NCBI GenBank assembly: GCA_963942565.1
Contig: OZ012695.1
Coordinates: forward strand, 11,904,048-11,968,047
Source: Maea johnstoni
Taxonomy: Eukaryota; Annelida; Polychaeta; Spionida; Magelonidae
Direction of reading: 5' to 3'
DNA length: 64,000 bases
Shown: one piece after another, positions 1 to 12,373 of the stretch
Layout: the number at the start of each line of letters is the position of its first letter
Position numbering within the stretch: position 1 is the first letter of the stretch
Position numbers and translations under genes: made by a program
The notes under the pieces: model-generated
Seen by the model: the letters and a program-made list of their open reading frames with translations, nothing else
Database searches by the model: none
Told to the model about the DNA's origin: nothing

Positions 1-1993
1 ATTGGGAATAAATGCGATACGTGTACTCGCAAAAGGTGACAAAGGCACTCTGTGATATGGTTTTCAGCAAAGATAGATTTTAAAAAGGCGCTTCGGTGTG
101 CAGATCCCTTTCCTATGTTTGGCGTTTTGCATGTACTCTGCAAGTGTTGGTTGTGTGCCTTTTCCATGATCCATCATCCAAAATACTATACAAAAATGCT
201 TGCAGACTCCTAGTTATATTGCAATAAAAGGAAAATAGAATATCTTAAGATGCGAGGTTCATAAGCTTGTTTGCGTATGATGGCTTTCATTATGAAAGGC
301 AACAGACGAAATAAATGACCAACTTCAGAATATGGTTAATAAAGGTAAATCTTACCTGATGAAGTTTTGAGATACCAGACATAAGTTATGAATAAGATTG
401 CAAATCTTTAGTGTTACAATGTTTCCATATACAACTATTATAACGACCAATGCTTGCTCGTCCATGCACAGACGCACACCGCTTCAGTTACACTATTTTC
501 CGTTGAGCTTTTAGAAGAGTTTGGTAGAACTTTATTAGACTGTTGTGTTTGCCCTTTCTGGAAGTGTTTCTAGCAGCTTTATCTCACAGCGACGTGTATT
601 CACCACCCCACCATGATGGCTCAGTCAAAACAATGTAATAATGTGTTCCTTTCAGATGGCAATAGTTTGGTATCTAACAACTTTTGGCATATATGTGTAT
701 ATGCTTTTTGGTATAAGGGGCGCGTTACCCTGGTATTGTGAGGAAAATCGCCAAAATAGACATACCTGCTTTGTTCCCGTGCTTTTTTTCTTTAACATCA
801 AAGTCAATGAATCTCACCTATGCGTTTTGTCCTGCTAAATAAGGCCAATCGCAACTCGCTAATATATTTTCATTTTTGTTGTATGAGTTCCCATGTAAAA
901 CCAGCGACTGATACCGGCAGGTTTCCCATATATACCTAACGGCAAAATACCATGTAGCATGGAGTATAGGGAGCCCAAAACACGCCAGATGACTGGGCCT
1001 AGGGGGTAGCACCCTGGGTGCTACTGACTTAGCCTGCTTTATCTGGTCAATGGCTGATGTTACATTAATGCTTGGTTCCGATATCCCTAGTGTATTCCGT
1101 TCATGCTTTAGGTTTGTTATGACTCAAATCAACGTTTCCAACACCATCGGAATTTGGAATTTCGAATAGTTCATGTGTGTATGTATACTTTGCGTATACA
1201 CATACATACGTACATACATACTTACACCATTTAGTAGCCTTCATGAAAGAAATGCCATGTAGCAAAGCATTTGAAATGAACCTGAAAGATACAGTCTACT
1301 ATAGACATCTTCATAGTTTGTAGAAGGGCACCACACACAAATAGAAACACTTTAGAACCTAGAGAGATGAAGCAAGTTTACATAAAGCATAGGGATGCCA
1401 TTGGTAGGATGTATGCCACGTGCTTTGTTCTCTTTGGACGATGGTCGGGTACAAATACCATTAGGTGGCAAGTGTCCTAGCAAAGATAATTTACCACAGA
1501 TGTATTTTTTCCTCAATCAAGAAGATTATCTGAATGCTGAAGTCCTTTATTTGCTATTGATATTGGCTTTATTTCCTTTATGAATCTCAGAATTTGCCAC
1601 GTGGTGATTCATTCCTGCTGGTAACCAAATGATCACTTTCTACCATGACAGATGACTTAAGTCTAATGTTTATTCATCATTTTACACATTTAAGTAATGT
1701 ACAAAATAAGAAACATGCGATTCCTTTGTTATCCAGATAAATGTATTCAAACATAATGTTAATTTTCATTATTTAGAACCAAATATTCAAATGCTGCAAT
1801 ATGGGACCAATATTGTTCCCTTCCTTAAACATAGTACTATATAGATCCTAAACGACATCTTAAAATCAATGTACCCTACATTTCAATATCTATATTAAGT
1901 GCGTTCGGATCTCTGACGAATATACATGCAATGTCTATGTCCTCTTGATGCTTTTAGTGTCGTTGATGATAATCTAGTCAAGTATTTTTCCAG
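1..1993. other. 5' flank or intron upstream of MAM gene, no gene recognised
   Basis: No exon could be supported here. The first exon I can place, at 1994, starts in the middle of a codon, so at least one upstream exon must exist. It either lies outside the window or is too short to recognise. The only local structures seen are a 9-bp perfect hairpin with a 1-nt loop at 1006-1024 and a short TACA-type microsatellite near 1190-1225. Confidence 0.6.
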
Positions 1994-2504
1994 GTTCGAA
2001 AGATAAGTCCACTACTCCTCTGCCAACAACTAAAGCCACAGCTACAACTAAAGCTAGCACAACAACCCAAAGTTCAACTTCAACAACGTCAACCACAACA
2101 GCCTCTACTACAACAAAATCAACAACAACATTGCAACCAACATCTATGCCAACTAAAGCCACCGCTACAACTAAAGCTACCACAACAACCCAAAGTTCAA
2201 CTTCATCGACGTCAACCACAACAGCATCTACTACAACAAAATCAACAACAGCCATGCAGCCGACAACGTCTATGCCAGATATATCAACAACCACAGGATC
2301 AAAAACTGAACTAAATTACATGTGTGACTTTGAAAAAGGTATTGACGCATGTGCGATTGTTCAAGACAAAGGCGATCAGTTTGATTGGACATGGCGCTCC
2401 GGAAGCACATCGTCATCATCTACGGGGCCTTCACGTTCTGTTTCAGGGGTTTATTACATGTATACCGAGGCTAGCTTCCCAAGGGTAATTGGTGACAAGG
2501 CAGG
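1994..2504 (+). CDS. MAM-domain protein, exon: Thr-rich linker and start of MAM domain A (5' partial gene)
   Basis: This internal exon belongs to a secreted or membrane-anchored protein with MAM domains, which are extracellular adhesion modules of about 160 residues. The acceptor AG is at 1992-1993 and the donor GTGAGT at 2505. The reading frame is entered with two bases of a split codon and left with two. The first ~108 codons are a low-complexity Thr/Ser/Ala/Lys linker, probably a mucin-like O-glycosylated stalk. It contains a 42-residue unit repeated twice in tandem (about 2021-2146 and 2147-2272). MAM domain A starts at the Cys codon 2323 (CDFE), followed by the second Cys (ACAI), an FDW motif and the [11 protein letters not shown] strand. 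The gene continues in five more exons to 6481 and its 5' end is not in view. MAM proteins are diverse (zonadhesin, MALRD1, meprin, RPTP types), and no other domain is visible here to choose among them. Confidence 0.85.
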
Positions 2505-2531
2505 GTGAGTATGCATATATGCACACACATG

Positions 2532-2813
<282 letters not shown>

Positions 2814-3724
2814 TGCATACATACATACATACATGTATGTTTGCATGTGTGTATGTGTGTGTTTACCATTATTTGAACATTTATGGGCATAGAAAAGGTG
2901 TTCTGCATTCCTTTATGATCAACTTATAGGTGTTCTCACATGTCCTTAACAAGTAAAAAAGGGAATTGGGTTGGCTACGAGAAAATGATAATCTTTTCAA
3001 GGTTTCCTTTTAAAAGTGATCAAACATATTAATTGCACAGTAACTTGATTGCAGAATAATTGTTCACTACATAGAGTAGTATTTAGTATAATAGTATAAT
3101 TTCCCCAAGTTTAGAAAACAGTAAGTGACAAACAAACCATTATATAACCCTTAAAAAGGGAGATTCTTACAATTCTAATGATGGGTAATTTGTTTATTTT
3201 GGTAAGAAAATGAGGGAGCTGTCACACAAAGAAAAAGGATTATTTTTTAAGGAACCAATGTAGTATCTAATTATGCGATTGCAAAATCAACACTTCCTGT
3301 TGCTGATAGCATCGATTTTTTTTCAATTTCAGAAATATAGAAATAAAACAAAGGATTATGTTTTAACATTTGTTCTCAGCCACATATTAAAAGGGTTCGC
3401 AATTCAGACATAGGCAAGTTGGTTAAATTTACAATTTGTTGTGTGGTGCCTCTCAAGGCTGGCTCCAAAGACAAAAATTCAACATGGCTTCCAAACTAAA
3501 AGTACTCCACTGCCCAACACCACTGTTTATCTTTTTTCTTTTTTAACAATAACAAATACCACTTTTTGGTAAAACTGCATGGCACCAAATGGCCTTTTAT
3601 GTGCCGATGTTCCTTAAAGCCCTTAAAGGCTCATTCATTTCTGCTGTAAGAGTGAGGGGACTTAAGTGAAAAAAATGTTTCATTTAGGATGATCTCTTAT
3701 GGTATATCCTGTTTCTATTTTCAG

Positions 3725-3926
3725 TTTACTGCTTCCTAAAACAATATACAATGGCCGGGCATGTTTGCGATTTTACTACCATATGTATGGAAATGATATG
3801 GGCACGTTGAGGGTCTACATCATGAACAAACAGGGTGGAAAAGACTCTGTTTGGTCTCGCTCTGGAAATATGCTCAACAAATGGCACAACACATCAGAAG
3901 ATATCAACCTCTCCGCTGGCTCACAG
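3725..3926 (+). CDS. MAM-domain protein, exon: centre of MAM domain A
   Basis: The acceptor is TTTTCAG ending at 3724 and the donor GTAAAA at 3927. The first base completes the codon split at 2504, and the exon ends on a whole codon, so the frame is continuous. It encodes the core of MAM A: the third conserved Cys (RACLRFYYHMYG), the GTLRVY strand, and W-S-R-SGN followed by KWH. These are hallmarks of the MAM fold, in which a Cys-x-x-F-x-Y-x-M-x-G motif precedes a G-x-L-x-V strand. An N-glycosylation sequon (NTS) is present near the end. Confidence 0.9.
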
Positions 3927-4463
3927 GTAAAAGATAGAAACAATTCGCTTTGCTTTTCATCACTTTCTTAGCCATTTTAGGCTCATGACTGGTGGCGGAA
4001 TCGAAAACACCCTAAATGTCTAAATGAATGAAATAGATGTTTATTCATGGGTCGACTTTATCAAGCTTAGTTTTTTGTAAGCTTAGTCTTTTGTATTGGT
4101 GCAATTATTTTGTAAGTGAGCATAAGAAAAATCCATTTAAACAAACACATGACTTATCTTTGTATTACGTTCTGTATACATGAGTTGATTGGAATACTTA
4201 TATTAAGTATGTATGTTGACCGTACTACCAGGAAAAACTGGAACTGAATAAGTAGCATATTTCAAGTACCGAATGGTGGTTGTTTTTTATACTTACTTCG
4301 AGAGTTCACTATAAATTTCTGGAAATAACAAAAGCTGCACACATTTAAAAAAAACTTGTATTAAGGAGAAAGTTTCATATATTTACTAGCTATTCCTGCC
4401 ATTTTTCCAACGCAATTGTTTGTTTTAGAATTCTATTCCATTTTTGTTTGTTGCATCTTTCAG

Positions 4464-4548
4464 ATCTCATTTGAAGTAACGCGTGGGCGAGAGTACAGCG
4501 GAGATGCTGCTATAGATGACATCAGCCTGCAGTCAGGGGCCTGTTCTG
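4464..4548 (+). CDS. MAM-domain protein, exon: end of MAM domain A
   Basis: A short exon between acceptor TTTCAG (ending 4463) and donor GTACGC (4549). It encodes the typical MAM terminal segment: ISFEVTRG, then GDAAIDDISL, and the fourth Cys in GACS. It enters on a whole codon and leaves after one base of the next, which fits the exon at 4929. The donor is a weaker match to consensus than the others in this gene. Confidence 0.88.
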
Positions 4549-4856
4549 GTACGCCTTTTGTCAAATATCCTTGCATAATTAAACTTCTTATGCTACAAAA
4601 CGCCTGACCAAATATGGCACGATAATGACCTTTTGAAGCATATCTTGCAGAAGAGTTGAAAGTGACATGCCAAATAGATGTTGCCAATGTTTATGAAGAA
4701 GAATCATGTTTCACCTACTATGGAGTGAATGACCTCAAAGAGTGACTAACCTTTAGAATTAATAAATTGAACAATAAATGCATCTATACGGTTTGCATCA
4801 AATCATTCTAAACATAAATGAAATATCACTGTATTTATATATGTATGCATGTATGT

Positions 4857-4926
4857 GTTATTATCATTATTGTTATTGTCATTATTATCATTACTATCAT
4901 TATTACTATTATTGTTATTATTATTC
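4857..4926. repeat. ATT/ATC trinucleotide tract at splice acceptor
   Basis: A run of ATT, ATC and GTT triplets that leads directly into the acceptor at 4927-4928. It provides the T-rich tract upstream of the next MAM exon, so changes in repeat length would alter the polypyrimidine and branch region. Confidence 0.8.
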
Positions 4927-4928
4927 AG

Positions 4929-5127
4929 AATACATTTGGCGGTGTAGCTTTGAAAATGATGGAGGGATATTTGCGTGTGATATCGAACAATCAACAGATG
5001 ACAATTTTGACTGGTTGGTGAAATCAGGAAGGACCAGCACGCCAGACACAGGTCCAGATGGAGCGGTGTCAGGAATGAAATATGCCTACATAGAGGCCAG
5101 CAATCATAAAACCAATGAAGAAGCTTG
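4929..5127 (+). CDS. MAM-domain protein, exon: start of MAM domain B
   Basis: The acceptor ends at 4928 and the donor GTGAGT starts at 5128. Two bases complete the codon opened at 4548, giving ...GACSEYIWRCSFE, so MAM B follows MAM A with only a few linker residues. Conserved features are the first Cys (RCSFE, Cys codon 4943), the second (ACDIE), NFDW, and GMKYAYIEAS. It has the same layout as the MAM A first exon, which points to duplication of a three-exon MAM cassette. Confidence 0.9.
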
Positions 5128-5141
5128 GTGAGTAGCTTTAA

Positions 5142-5345
5142 CCCTTATGCTGCTGGTGGCTAATTTGGCCAATACAAAATGATGCAAAAATCTGAAAGAT
5201 TACTGAAACCCTGGAACATGGGTACTCACCAGAGAGTACTCAGCGAGAGCTTTCCAATGAATACCAACATGACAGGGTTTAGACGGGTTTCAAAGATTCT
5301 AGCGTCCTTGTGCTTTGGACGATAGTAGCCTCAGCATTGGAAGGG
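5142..5345. mobile_element. piggyBac-like MITE (TTAA-flanked), MAM gene intron
   Basis: A 204-bp element flanked by TTAA on both sides (5138-5141 and 5346-5349), with ends CCCTTATGCTG and CATTGGAAGGG. The TTAA target and CCC-starting ends are the signature of piggyBac-type elements. It has no coding capacity. Related copies lie near 31232, 35398, 37090 and 57136, with a fragment near 48556. It sits about 14 bp downstream of a splice donor. Confidence 0.75.
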
Positions 5346-5853
5346 TTAACATTTGAGATTTTATGACACTTACGGAAATTTAAGTTTAATCTTCCTGAAA
5401 CTTTGCATGAACAAAGCATAGTAATCTTCAAACCAACTTTTATTCATGGGGCCAAATGCTTTGTTGTTTTTTCACATATCTTTGACAAAATAATGTGTAT
5501 CATTGTATATATCATATTCTCCAAACATTTACGAAAACTAAATATTTTTGCAGTTTAAATCAGACAGCATGAGGAAGGTTTTTTCCATTTTTGTGTGCTA
5601 CTTTTCAAAGTCGACCACAAAATATTCAGATGATGATCATAAACATGTATTTACATAATGATAGTGGCATGATATTACCCTCTGCAATTTCATGGGAATT
5701 ATAGAATGATATTAAGGCGAAACAAATTTTCAAAATATTCTTTAAGTTATTCCTGTAACTTATATTTGACTTGATTTTAATCCGAAAAAATGAACAATAT
5801 CAATTAATTAGTTTTTAATGATAAAACTCAATTCTGAAATATTTCTTTTACAG

Positions 5854-6058
5854 TCTCATTCTTAGCAGCTTGAACCAAACAGGCGACATCTGCATTTCTT
5901 TCTTTTACCACATGCACGGGTCAGGCATAGGACTGCTGGAAATGCGCCAGAAAGCATCCAGGTCGACGTCCTACAGCGCGCTGTGGGCAAGAAGCGGGGA
6001 TATTGGGAACAAGTGGCAGGAAGCTCACGTACCTGTAAAGTATAAGAGATCAGTACAG
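5854..6058 (+). CDS. MAM-domain protein, exon: centre of MAM domain B
   Basis: The acceptor TTTTACAG ends at 5853 and the donor GTGAGT starts at 6059. The first base completes a Cys codon split at 5127, and the exon ends on a whole codon. It encodes DICISFFYHMHG (third conserved Cys), GLLEM, ALWARSGDIGNKW and a basic segment KYKRS. An NQT sequon lies near the start. Its phases are identical to those of the MAM A centre exon. Confidence 0.9.
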
Positions 6059-6119
6059 GTGAGTCCATCTGAACTTTTTCTTAGAGAAAAAAAATGAAAT
6101 GTAGTCTTGGAAAAAAGCC

Positions 6120-6140
6120 GTAGTAGTAGTAGAAGTAGTG

Positions 6141-6198
<58 letters not shown>

Positions 6199-6325
6199 CA
6201 ACAGATGCAGCAGTAGTAATAGCAGTAGTAGTGTTAGTAGGTATTAGTAGTGGAGAAGAAGCAGCAGTACTTAGTAGACGTTGCCGGGGTTGTAGTAGTA
6301 GTAGTAGTATTTGTAGTAATGCTGA
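6120..6325. repeat. (GTA)n trinucleotide repeat
   Basis: An imperfect GTA/TAG/CAG triplet tract of about 200 bp in the last intron of the MAM gene. Poly-Val frames over it are artefacts of the repeat. Confidence 0.95.
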
Positions 6326-6394
6326 TACTTTGAATGTATGTATTTATCAATCCATGTTTAATTAACTGAGACACCCCTTTGTTGTATGTTTCAG

Positions 6395-6481
6395 ATTGTT
6401 TTCTGTGCGACGAGGGGCTCTGACCATAGGGCAGACATAGCTCTGGATGATATCCGAATAAAACTAGGAAAGTGTTCATGA
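6395..6481 (+). CDS. MAM-domain protein, last coding exon with stop
   Basis: The acceptor TTTCAG ends at 6394. The exon encodes IVFCATRG, then ADIALDDIRI and a final KCS before TGA at 6479-6481. The protein therefore ends directly at the fourth Cys of MAM B, with no transmembrane helix or GPI signal after it. This isoform should be secreted, unless an upstream segment anchors it. A clear AATAAA is not seen close by; the first on this strand is at about 7148, which would give a ~670-nt 3' UTR that includes the TA repeat at 6654. Confidence 0.88.
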   Translation: MVFCATRGSDHRADIALDDIRIKLGKCS

Positions 6482-6652
6482 CGTCCATGATGTCCATGGC
6501 AGTGTGTTAAATATGGTCTTGACAAAAGGTGTATCTCATTGAGAGCATCGGAATTGCATTAATTTGCATAGATGTTTGAAAGTAAATTGTCTCAAAGATA
6601 GTGGCATTCTGCAGAATCCATTTGATGACCGTTTTAAAATGTTCTTTTAATT

Positions 6653-7766
<1,114 letters not shown>

Positions 7767-7767
7767 G

Positions 7768-8541
7768 GGGGAGTACCAAGATGGCGAGGAAGAGAACCAA
7801 GATTGGCAGATCGAGAGACAAGATGTCCGAAAGAGCGGCAAGATTTCGAGAAAAGGAACTGAGATGTCAAAGTTATAATTAAATGCTGATAATGATATTT
7901 GAGTTAGATAATCATGAGTTCAGATAGGTCTCACGGATGACTTCATCACAAATCAGAAAGTTGCGTGTGTGCGTGACCAGACCTGTGTCTTGATCTTAGA
8001 CATTGTGTCTATGCTTAACTACGTGTCCTGTCAGCGGCCTATATTTCAGCATCTGGCTGTCAGACATGTTGATTCTCATATCAATGATTTAGCTAAGATT
8101 ACATAATGGTTTTAATATCCAAGAAAAGTATATTATTGCACTGAAAATGCTGACACTTTGTTTGCGCTAACATCACCAGATTTTAGTTTTTAAAGTTTTT
8201 AGACCATTAAGTCACATGACCAACAAGATAGCGGGGCATATTTACAGTTGATCATAATCCTTCTAAATGCAGTTTCAATCGTTGGTTATCTGCCATCTTA
8301 ATATTGCATTGGAATGCTTTTGTTAGCTTCACAATCGCAATTCAAGGCACAGGACACGCAAACAAGCAACTTTCTGATTTGTGATGACGTCATCCGTGTA
8401 ACCTTTCTGACTCATGGAAATTTCTTTCACATATCATTATTAGCATCTTGGTTCCCTTATCCAAATCATGCCTCTCTTTCCGGCTTTTCGTCTCTCCATC
8501 TCTCACTCTTGTTTCTCTTTCTCACCATCTTGGTACTCCCC
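7768..8541. mobile_element. Foldback-type DNA transposon with ~200-bp inverted arms
   Basis: The left arm (7768 to about 7970) and right arm (about 8350-8541) are inverted copies of one another over roughly 200 bp. The outer ends read GGGGAGTACCAAGATGG in both arms. Further in, both carry a GGATGACxTCATCACAAATC block followed by AGAAAGTTGC. The arms have diverged by many substitutions and small gaps, so the element is old. The centre (~380 bp) has no ORF. No convincing target duplication was seen, so the superfamily is open (Mutator- or foldback-like). Confidence 0.8.
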
Positions 8542-8564
8542 TGCCGTTTTCGTACGCCCTCACA

Positions 8565-11301
8565 TATCTTGGAATAAATGTGCATAAGGCTTGCCATTAT
8601 AATCAGTCATGAAAAGTAAGAGGTGATCTAGTTATGCTCAATGTATTACTGTAGAATAGGAAATTAATCTGGGGTGCAAATATACCGACTTTGACCTAAA
8701 ATGACCTTTCCTAATTTAATTTTATCGAACAGTCATTATTACACATTAACACAGATGGAGGCAGATCTTAATCCTAATTTAAGTATGCCGAGATTTTCTG
8801 ATTCGGTAAATTTGGATTAATTACATGCTCAGAATCATATCCTATTCTACAGTATCCTTTTTAGTGCGTTTTAAGGTGTTTACCAAAAAATATGGTCGTT
8901 TGTTTTAAAGATAGTCACATCATATTTGTTATTTATGTAACCTTCATAAAAAAGGTTAATGGTAAAAGTTCAGAACGTTGTTAATGTATATTTATATTGA
9001 TATGATTGAAATGTTTATGTAATAATATGTTCGACCCTGCAAAGTTGCAATGTTATTTTGGGCATTAGTTTTACTCTGTAGATATTTTAATCATAGATTT
9101 TAAAATCATGCGTATCAAGCACTTTGTTTAGGGGGGCAAGCTAGAGTTAACAATTCTACCCTCTGGTACAGCATATCTGGATTTGAGAAAACAGGAGTGT
9201 TTTTCTGGGATACTAGATTGTATTGCCCAAATATTTTGAAACTTTTAACATGTTTAAATTTGTATCTATTACTTTGCAATGCCTATGTTTGTATATATGC
9301 TGTAACTTTGAATATGGTAGTCAATTTTCTTCTGTGACGTTATTGACTTAACTCTGAGGTATGCATTTGATTAATTGTAAGTATTGAATTGAGCAAACAA
9401 TGTGAAATCATTGGTAGAATGCTGATTTTATGTAAATATCCTAACCAGAACCCCGCCTCTGGCATCTTCTCTAAGCCCCACACGCCACACCAAGTGTAGT
9501 TTATGATGCAATGAAATTCAAATAGGGTCACAGACGCCCTTTGCACATTAATGTTTATAATATGTAAAGCAGAAATACATATTTAACGGAATGTTAAGAG
9601 TGAAGAATGGGGAATAAATGGAATCAGAAATGTGGTTTACAATATTAAACCCCATCACGATAATAGACATCACGATGGGTCAATTTTATTAATATTTGGT
9701 GAATGGGACATTGTGTGAATTTTATTGTCTAAGTCTTCTGTGATCCATTTGTTAAATAATGAATATTTCCAGGTTGTCTATTTGATCAATTATTTTTATA
9801 AGCATAGCTGTGAAGAGGTATTTTGAAAATAAAACGTTTTACACTCAAATATTATTTGCGTCCATAGTTGTTATTTCATGTGTACATGTCATGAAAGTTA
9901 GAAATTATTCTTGTGGAATAATTTTGCTAATAGTTTCTGGAGATCAATAACAATTCCAAAACTTTTGTTTGTGAGTCACTTATTTGAGTATGTTATTGAA
10001 GTTTATAATAAGATAATAGTAGGAGCAGCTTCCTCGCACACCATTTTCACAACTTGGCCAAAGATGATTTCACAAACAGTCCAGCAAGTTCCTGCACATT
10101 CAGCAATAAGATTGGGCCTCCTAGAGTAGTGCCAAACAGAATTACAACAAACTACCTAGCAAATTAATTTCATTTAGCCAATTAAACCCAGGAGGCTGCC
10201 AGTTAGTGGTAGTGTTTTACTTCAAGCAAGCTTTCTAGAAACCTAGTAATTTTTAAAGGTAACTTCGCAAAGATTAGTGAATAAAGTCTTCTAGATAATC
10301 ATGTTATAATCAAAGTTGATTTTAACTTTTTACTCAAAACAATATATTTTGAAATACATTTCAAGGGTTTAAATTGTGAAACTGCTCTAGGGTGTAATAT
10401 ACTTAAACAGAGTTGCCTTATACTGTAGCTAAAGCTTGCGGTCCATATGTGGACAAGTGCAGCTAAGCACTGGAGGTGACTCAGTGAATGCTCATATGGA
10501 GCTATTCCTAGAAGTAGCCACTATTGTTCCTTGAGATAAGATGAGTGTTTATTTCAACACATATGGGTGTCATAAGGGTGTTTAGTATTACCCAGCAACT
10601 GGGGTGTATCTTTTTCTCTTCTGAAGGGCCTCACTTGAGATGATAAGGTAAGTGTCCATAATATTACTGGGCCCAGTCCTGCCAGAGCCTCACTCATATC
10701 TTACTGTGAAATAGCCTGACTACCAGATTTAAGGGAATGTTCCGAGATCTTTAGATTCCCAGAATCTACTGTTCTCAAATCAGGTTAGGTCAGCTTTAAC
10801 ATAACACACACCGAATGATAACAAAGAAGAAACATACATATTGCACTAACTGTCATGGTTTATGACGACATGTTTTATTCAAGAAAATACACAAGTGAGA
10901 TCATCCCACAAATGAAACAAGTTTTTGTTCTTAGAAAAATTTCCCCATGTACGTCTGTAGCAGCCAACAACAGCCTGACTAGCTCTTTGGGGGCAAGAGC
11001 ATTTTTCAGAAAACATTTGAATAAGAACTGTTGATCAAAACCAAACCAAAACTGTCTTTTCAACATTGTGAGAATTAATACTTTACTCCAAGGCTATATT
11101 TATAAGTATCACAAGTCCAAATGGCACTTGGCAAGCACATCTCCAGGCACCAATGGATTGACCCTGTCATGCTTCAAGCAGCTAAAAAAACACCTGTCAA
11201 CTTTGGTAATATCCCTTTGATAAATGCACATTTAGAACATAAATGTTGATAAGATCCCAAGCAACAACCCGCCTTCAAATAGTTTGTGAATTCATGCTTT
11301 A
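8565..11301. other. Intergenic, AT-rich, no gene recognised
   Basis: No exon pattern is supported here. The only structure noted is a short imperfect inverted repeat near 9647-9685 (CCCATCACGAT against ATCACGATGGG, one half-site overlapping in direct orientation). The sequence may include decayed repeats that I cannot classify. Confidence 0.4.
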
Positions 11302-11309
11302 TTCCCGAG

Positions 11310-12365
11310 CAGGGACTTAGCCACGACCCGTCCTACCAGTCTTCTGGACAGGTAGTTTCCTGAAAACCTCATTTTTGGACAGGCAAAAATTTCTATGAAG
11401 ATTTTTCAATTTTGACTTTTGGAGTGTAATAACCAAATAGTTTCCCAACAAACCATCTTCTATGACATAGCTGAAGTGTAAAATGCCCTACACAATAGGC
11501 TATAAAATGTAGTTGGTATATATAATTACCAACTACTATTTAGCTCTGAAGTCTGTGTATTGTCCCGTGTCCCCCCCTGGAAAATGTCCCCCCCGGGGGG
11601 GAATATTTCCTAGGTTTCCCAGGAAATTCTCCCCCCCGGGGGAATATTTCCTAGGAAAATTTGCCCCTCGGGGGGGAATATTTCCTAGGAAAAATACCCC
11701 CCCACCAGGCAAATCTGCCCCCCCGGGGGGGAGGTTTTCCTAGGAATTTGTACCCCCCGGGGGGCAATTTCCCTAGGAATTTGTACCCTCAAATTATTAT
11801 TTTTCTAAGAAAATGCCATTACCCCCCTGTCAGGAGGTAGATTTCTAGTTTTCACCCTAAGGACAGTTTTCACCCCTCGGGGGGTGAATTTTCCTAGGAA
11901 AATTTACCCCCCGGGGGGTAAAATTTCCTAGGAAAATTCACCCTCCGGGGGGGAGGTTTTCCTAGGAATTTGTACCCCCCGGGGGGCAATTTTCCTAGGA
12001 ATTTGTACCCTCCAATTATTTTTTTTCTAAGAAAATGCCAATACCCCCTGTCAGGAGGTAGATTTGCAGTTTTCACCCTAAGGACAGCTTTCCTAGGTAA
12101 AATTCACCCCCCGGGGGGGAAATTTCCTAGGAAAATTCACCCCCCGGGGGGGTAAATTTTCAGGGTGGGGGGAAAATTTCCTAGGAAATCTTCCCCCCCG
12201 GGGGGGGGAAGATTTTCAGGGGGGGGAAATTTCCTGTTACACCGGAGCAAATCGTGAAATGCCCCTATAAGGATTTGAAGTATATCAGTAACTTAATCTG
12301 GACAGGCAGAAATTTTAGAATTGCTGTTTTGGACAGGCATTTTTGAAATCCTGGCTAAGACCCTG
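11310..12365. mobile_element. hAT-like MITE with internal palindromic array
   Basis: The terminal inverted repeats are CAGGGACTTAGCCACGAC at the left and TCCTGGCTAAGACCCTG at the right. An exact 8-bp target duplication TTCCCGAG flanks it (11302-11309 and 12366-12373). Length 8 and CAGGG ends are characteristic of hAT elements. Other copies in the window are about 260-310 bp. This one is 1056 bp because an array of CCCCCCGGGGGG and TTTCCTAGGAAA palindromes occupies about 11563-12236. The outer ~200 and ~130 bp match the ordinary copies (for example 43572-43834). Confidence 0.88.
11563..12236. repeat. Array of alternating CCCGGG and CCTAGG palindromes
   Basis: About 15 imperfect units of roughly 40 bp. 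Each joins a C6-7/G6-7 palindrome to a TTTCCTAGGAAA palindrome. A larger ~220-bp segment is also repeated: the stretch around 11731-11880 recurs at about 11951-12090, including the odd spacer CTGTCAGGAGGTAGATTT. The array is nearly self-complementary at every scale. It lies wholly inside the MITE at 11310-12365. Confidence 0.9.
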
Positions 12366-12373
12366 TTCCCGAG

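Noticed and set aside
1974-2294. Val-rich frame on the minus strand
   Set aside because: It is antisense to the Thr-rich linker exon, whose splice sites and phase fit the MAM gene.
11513-12155. Pro/Gly-rich frames with PPGGK repeats
   Set aside because: They arise from the CCCGGG palindromic array inside a MITE and change frame between units.
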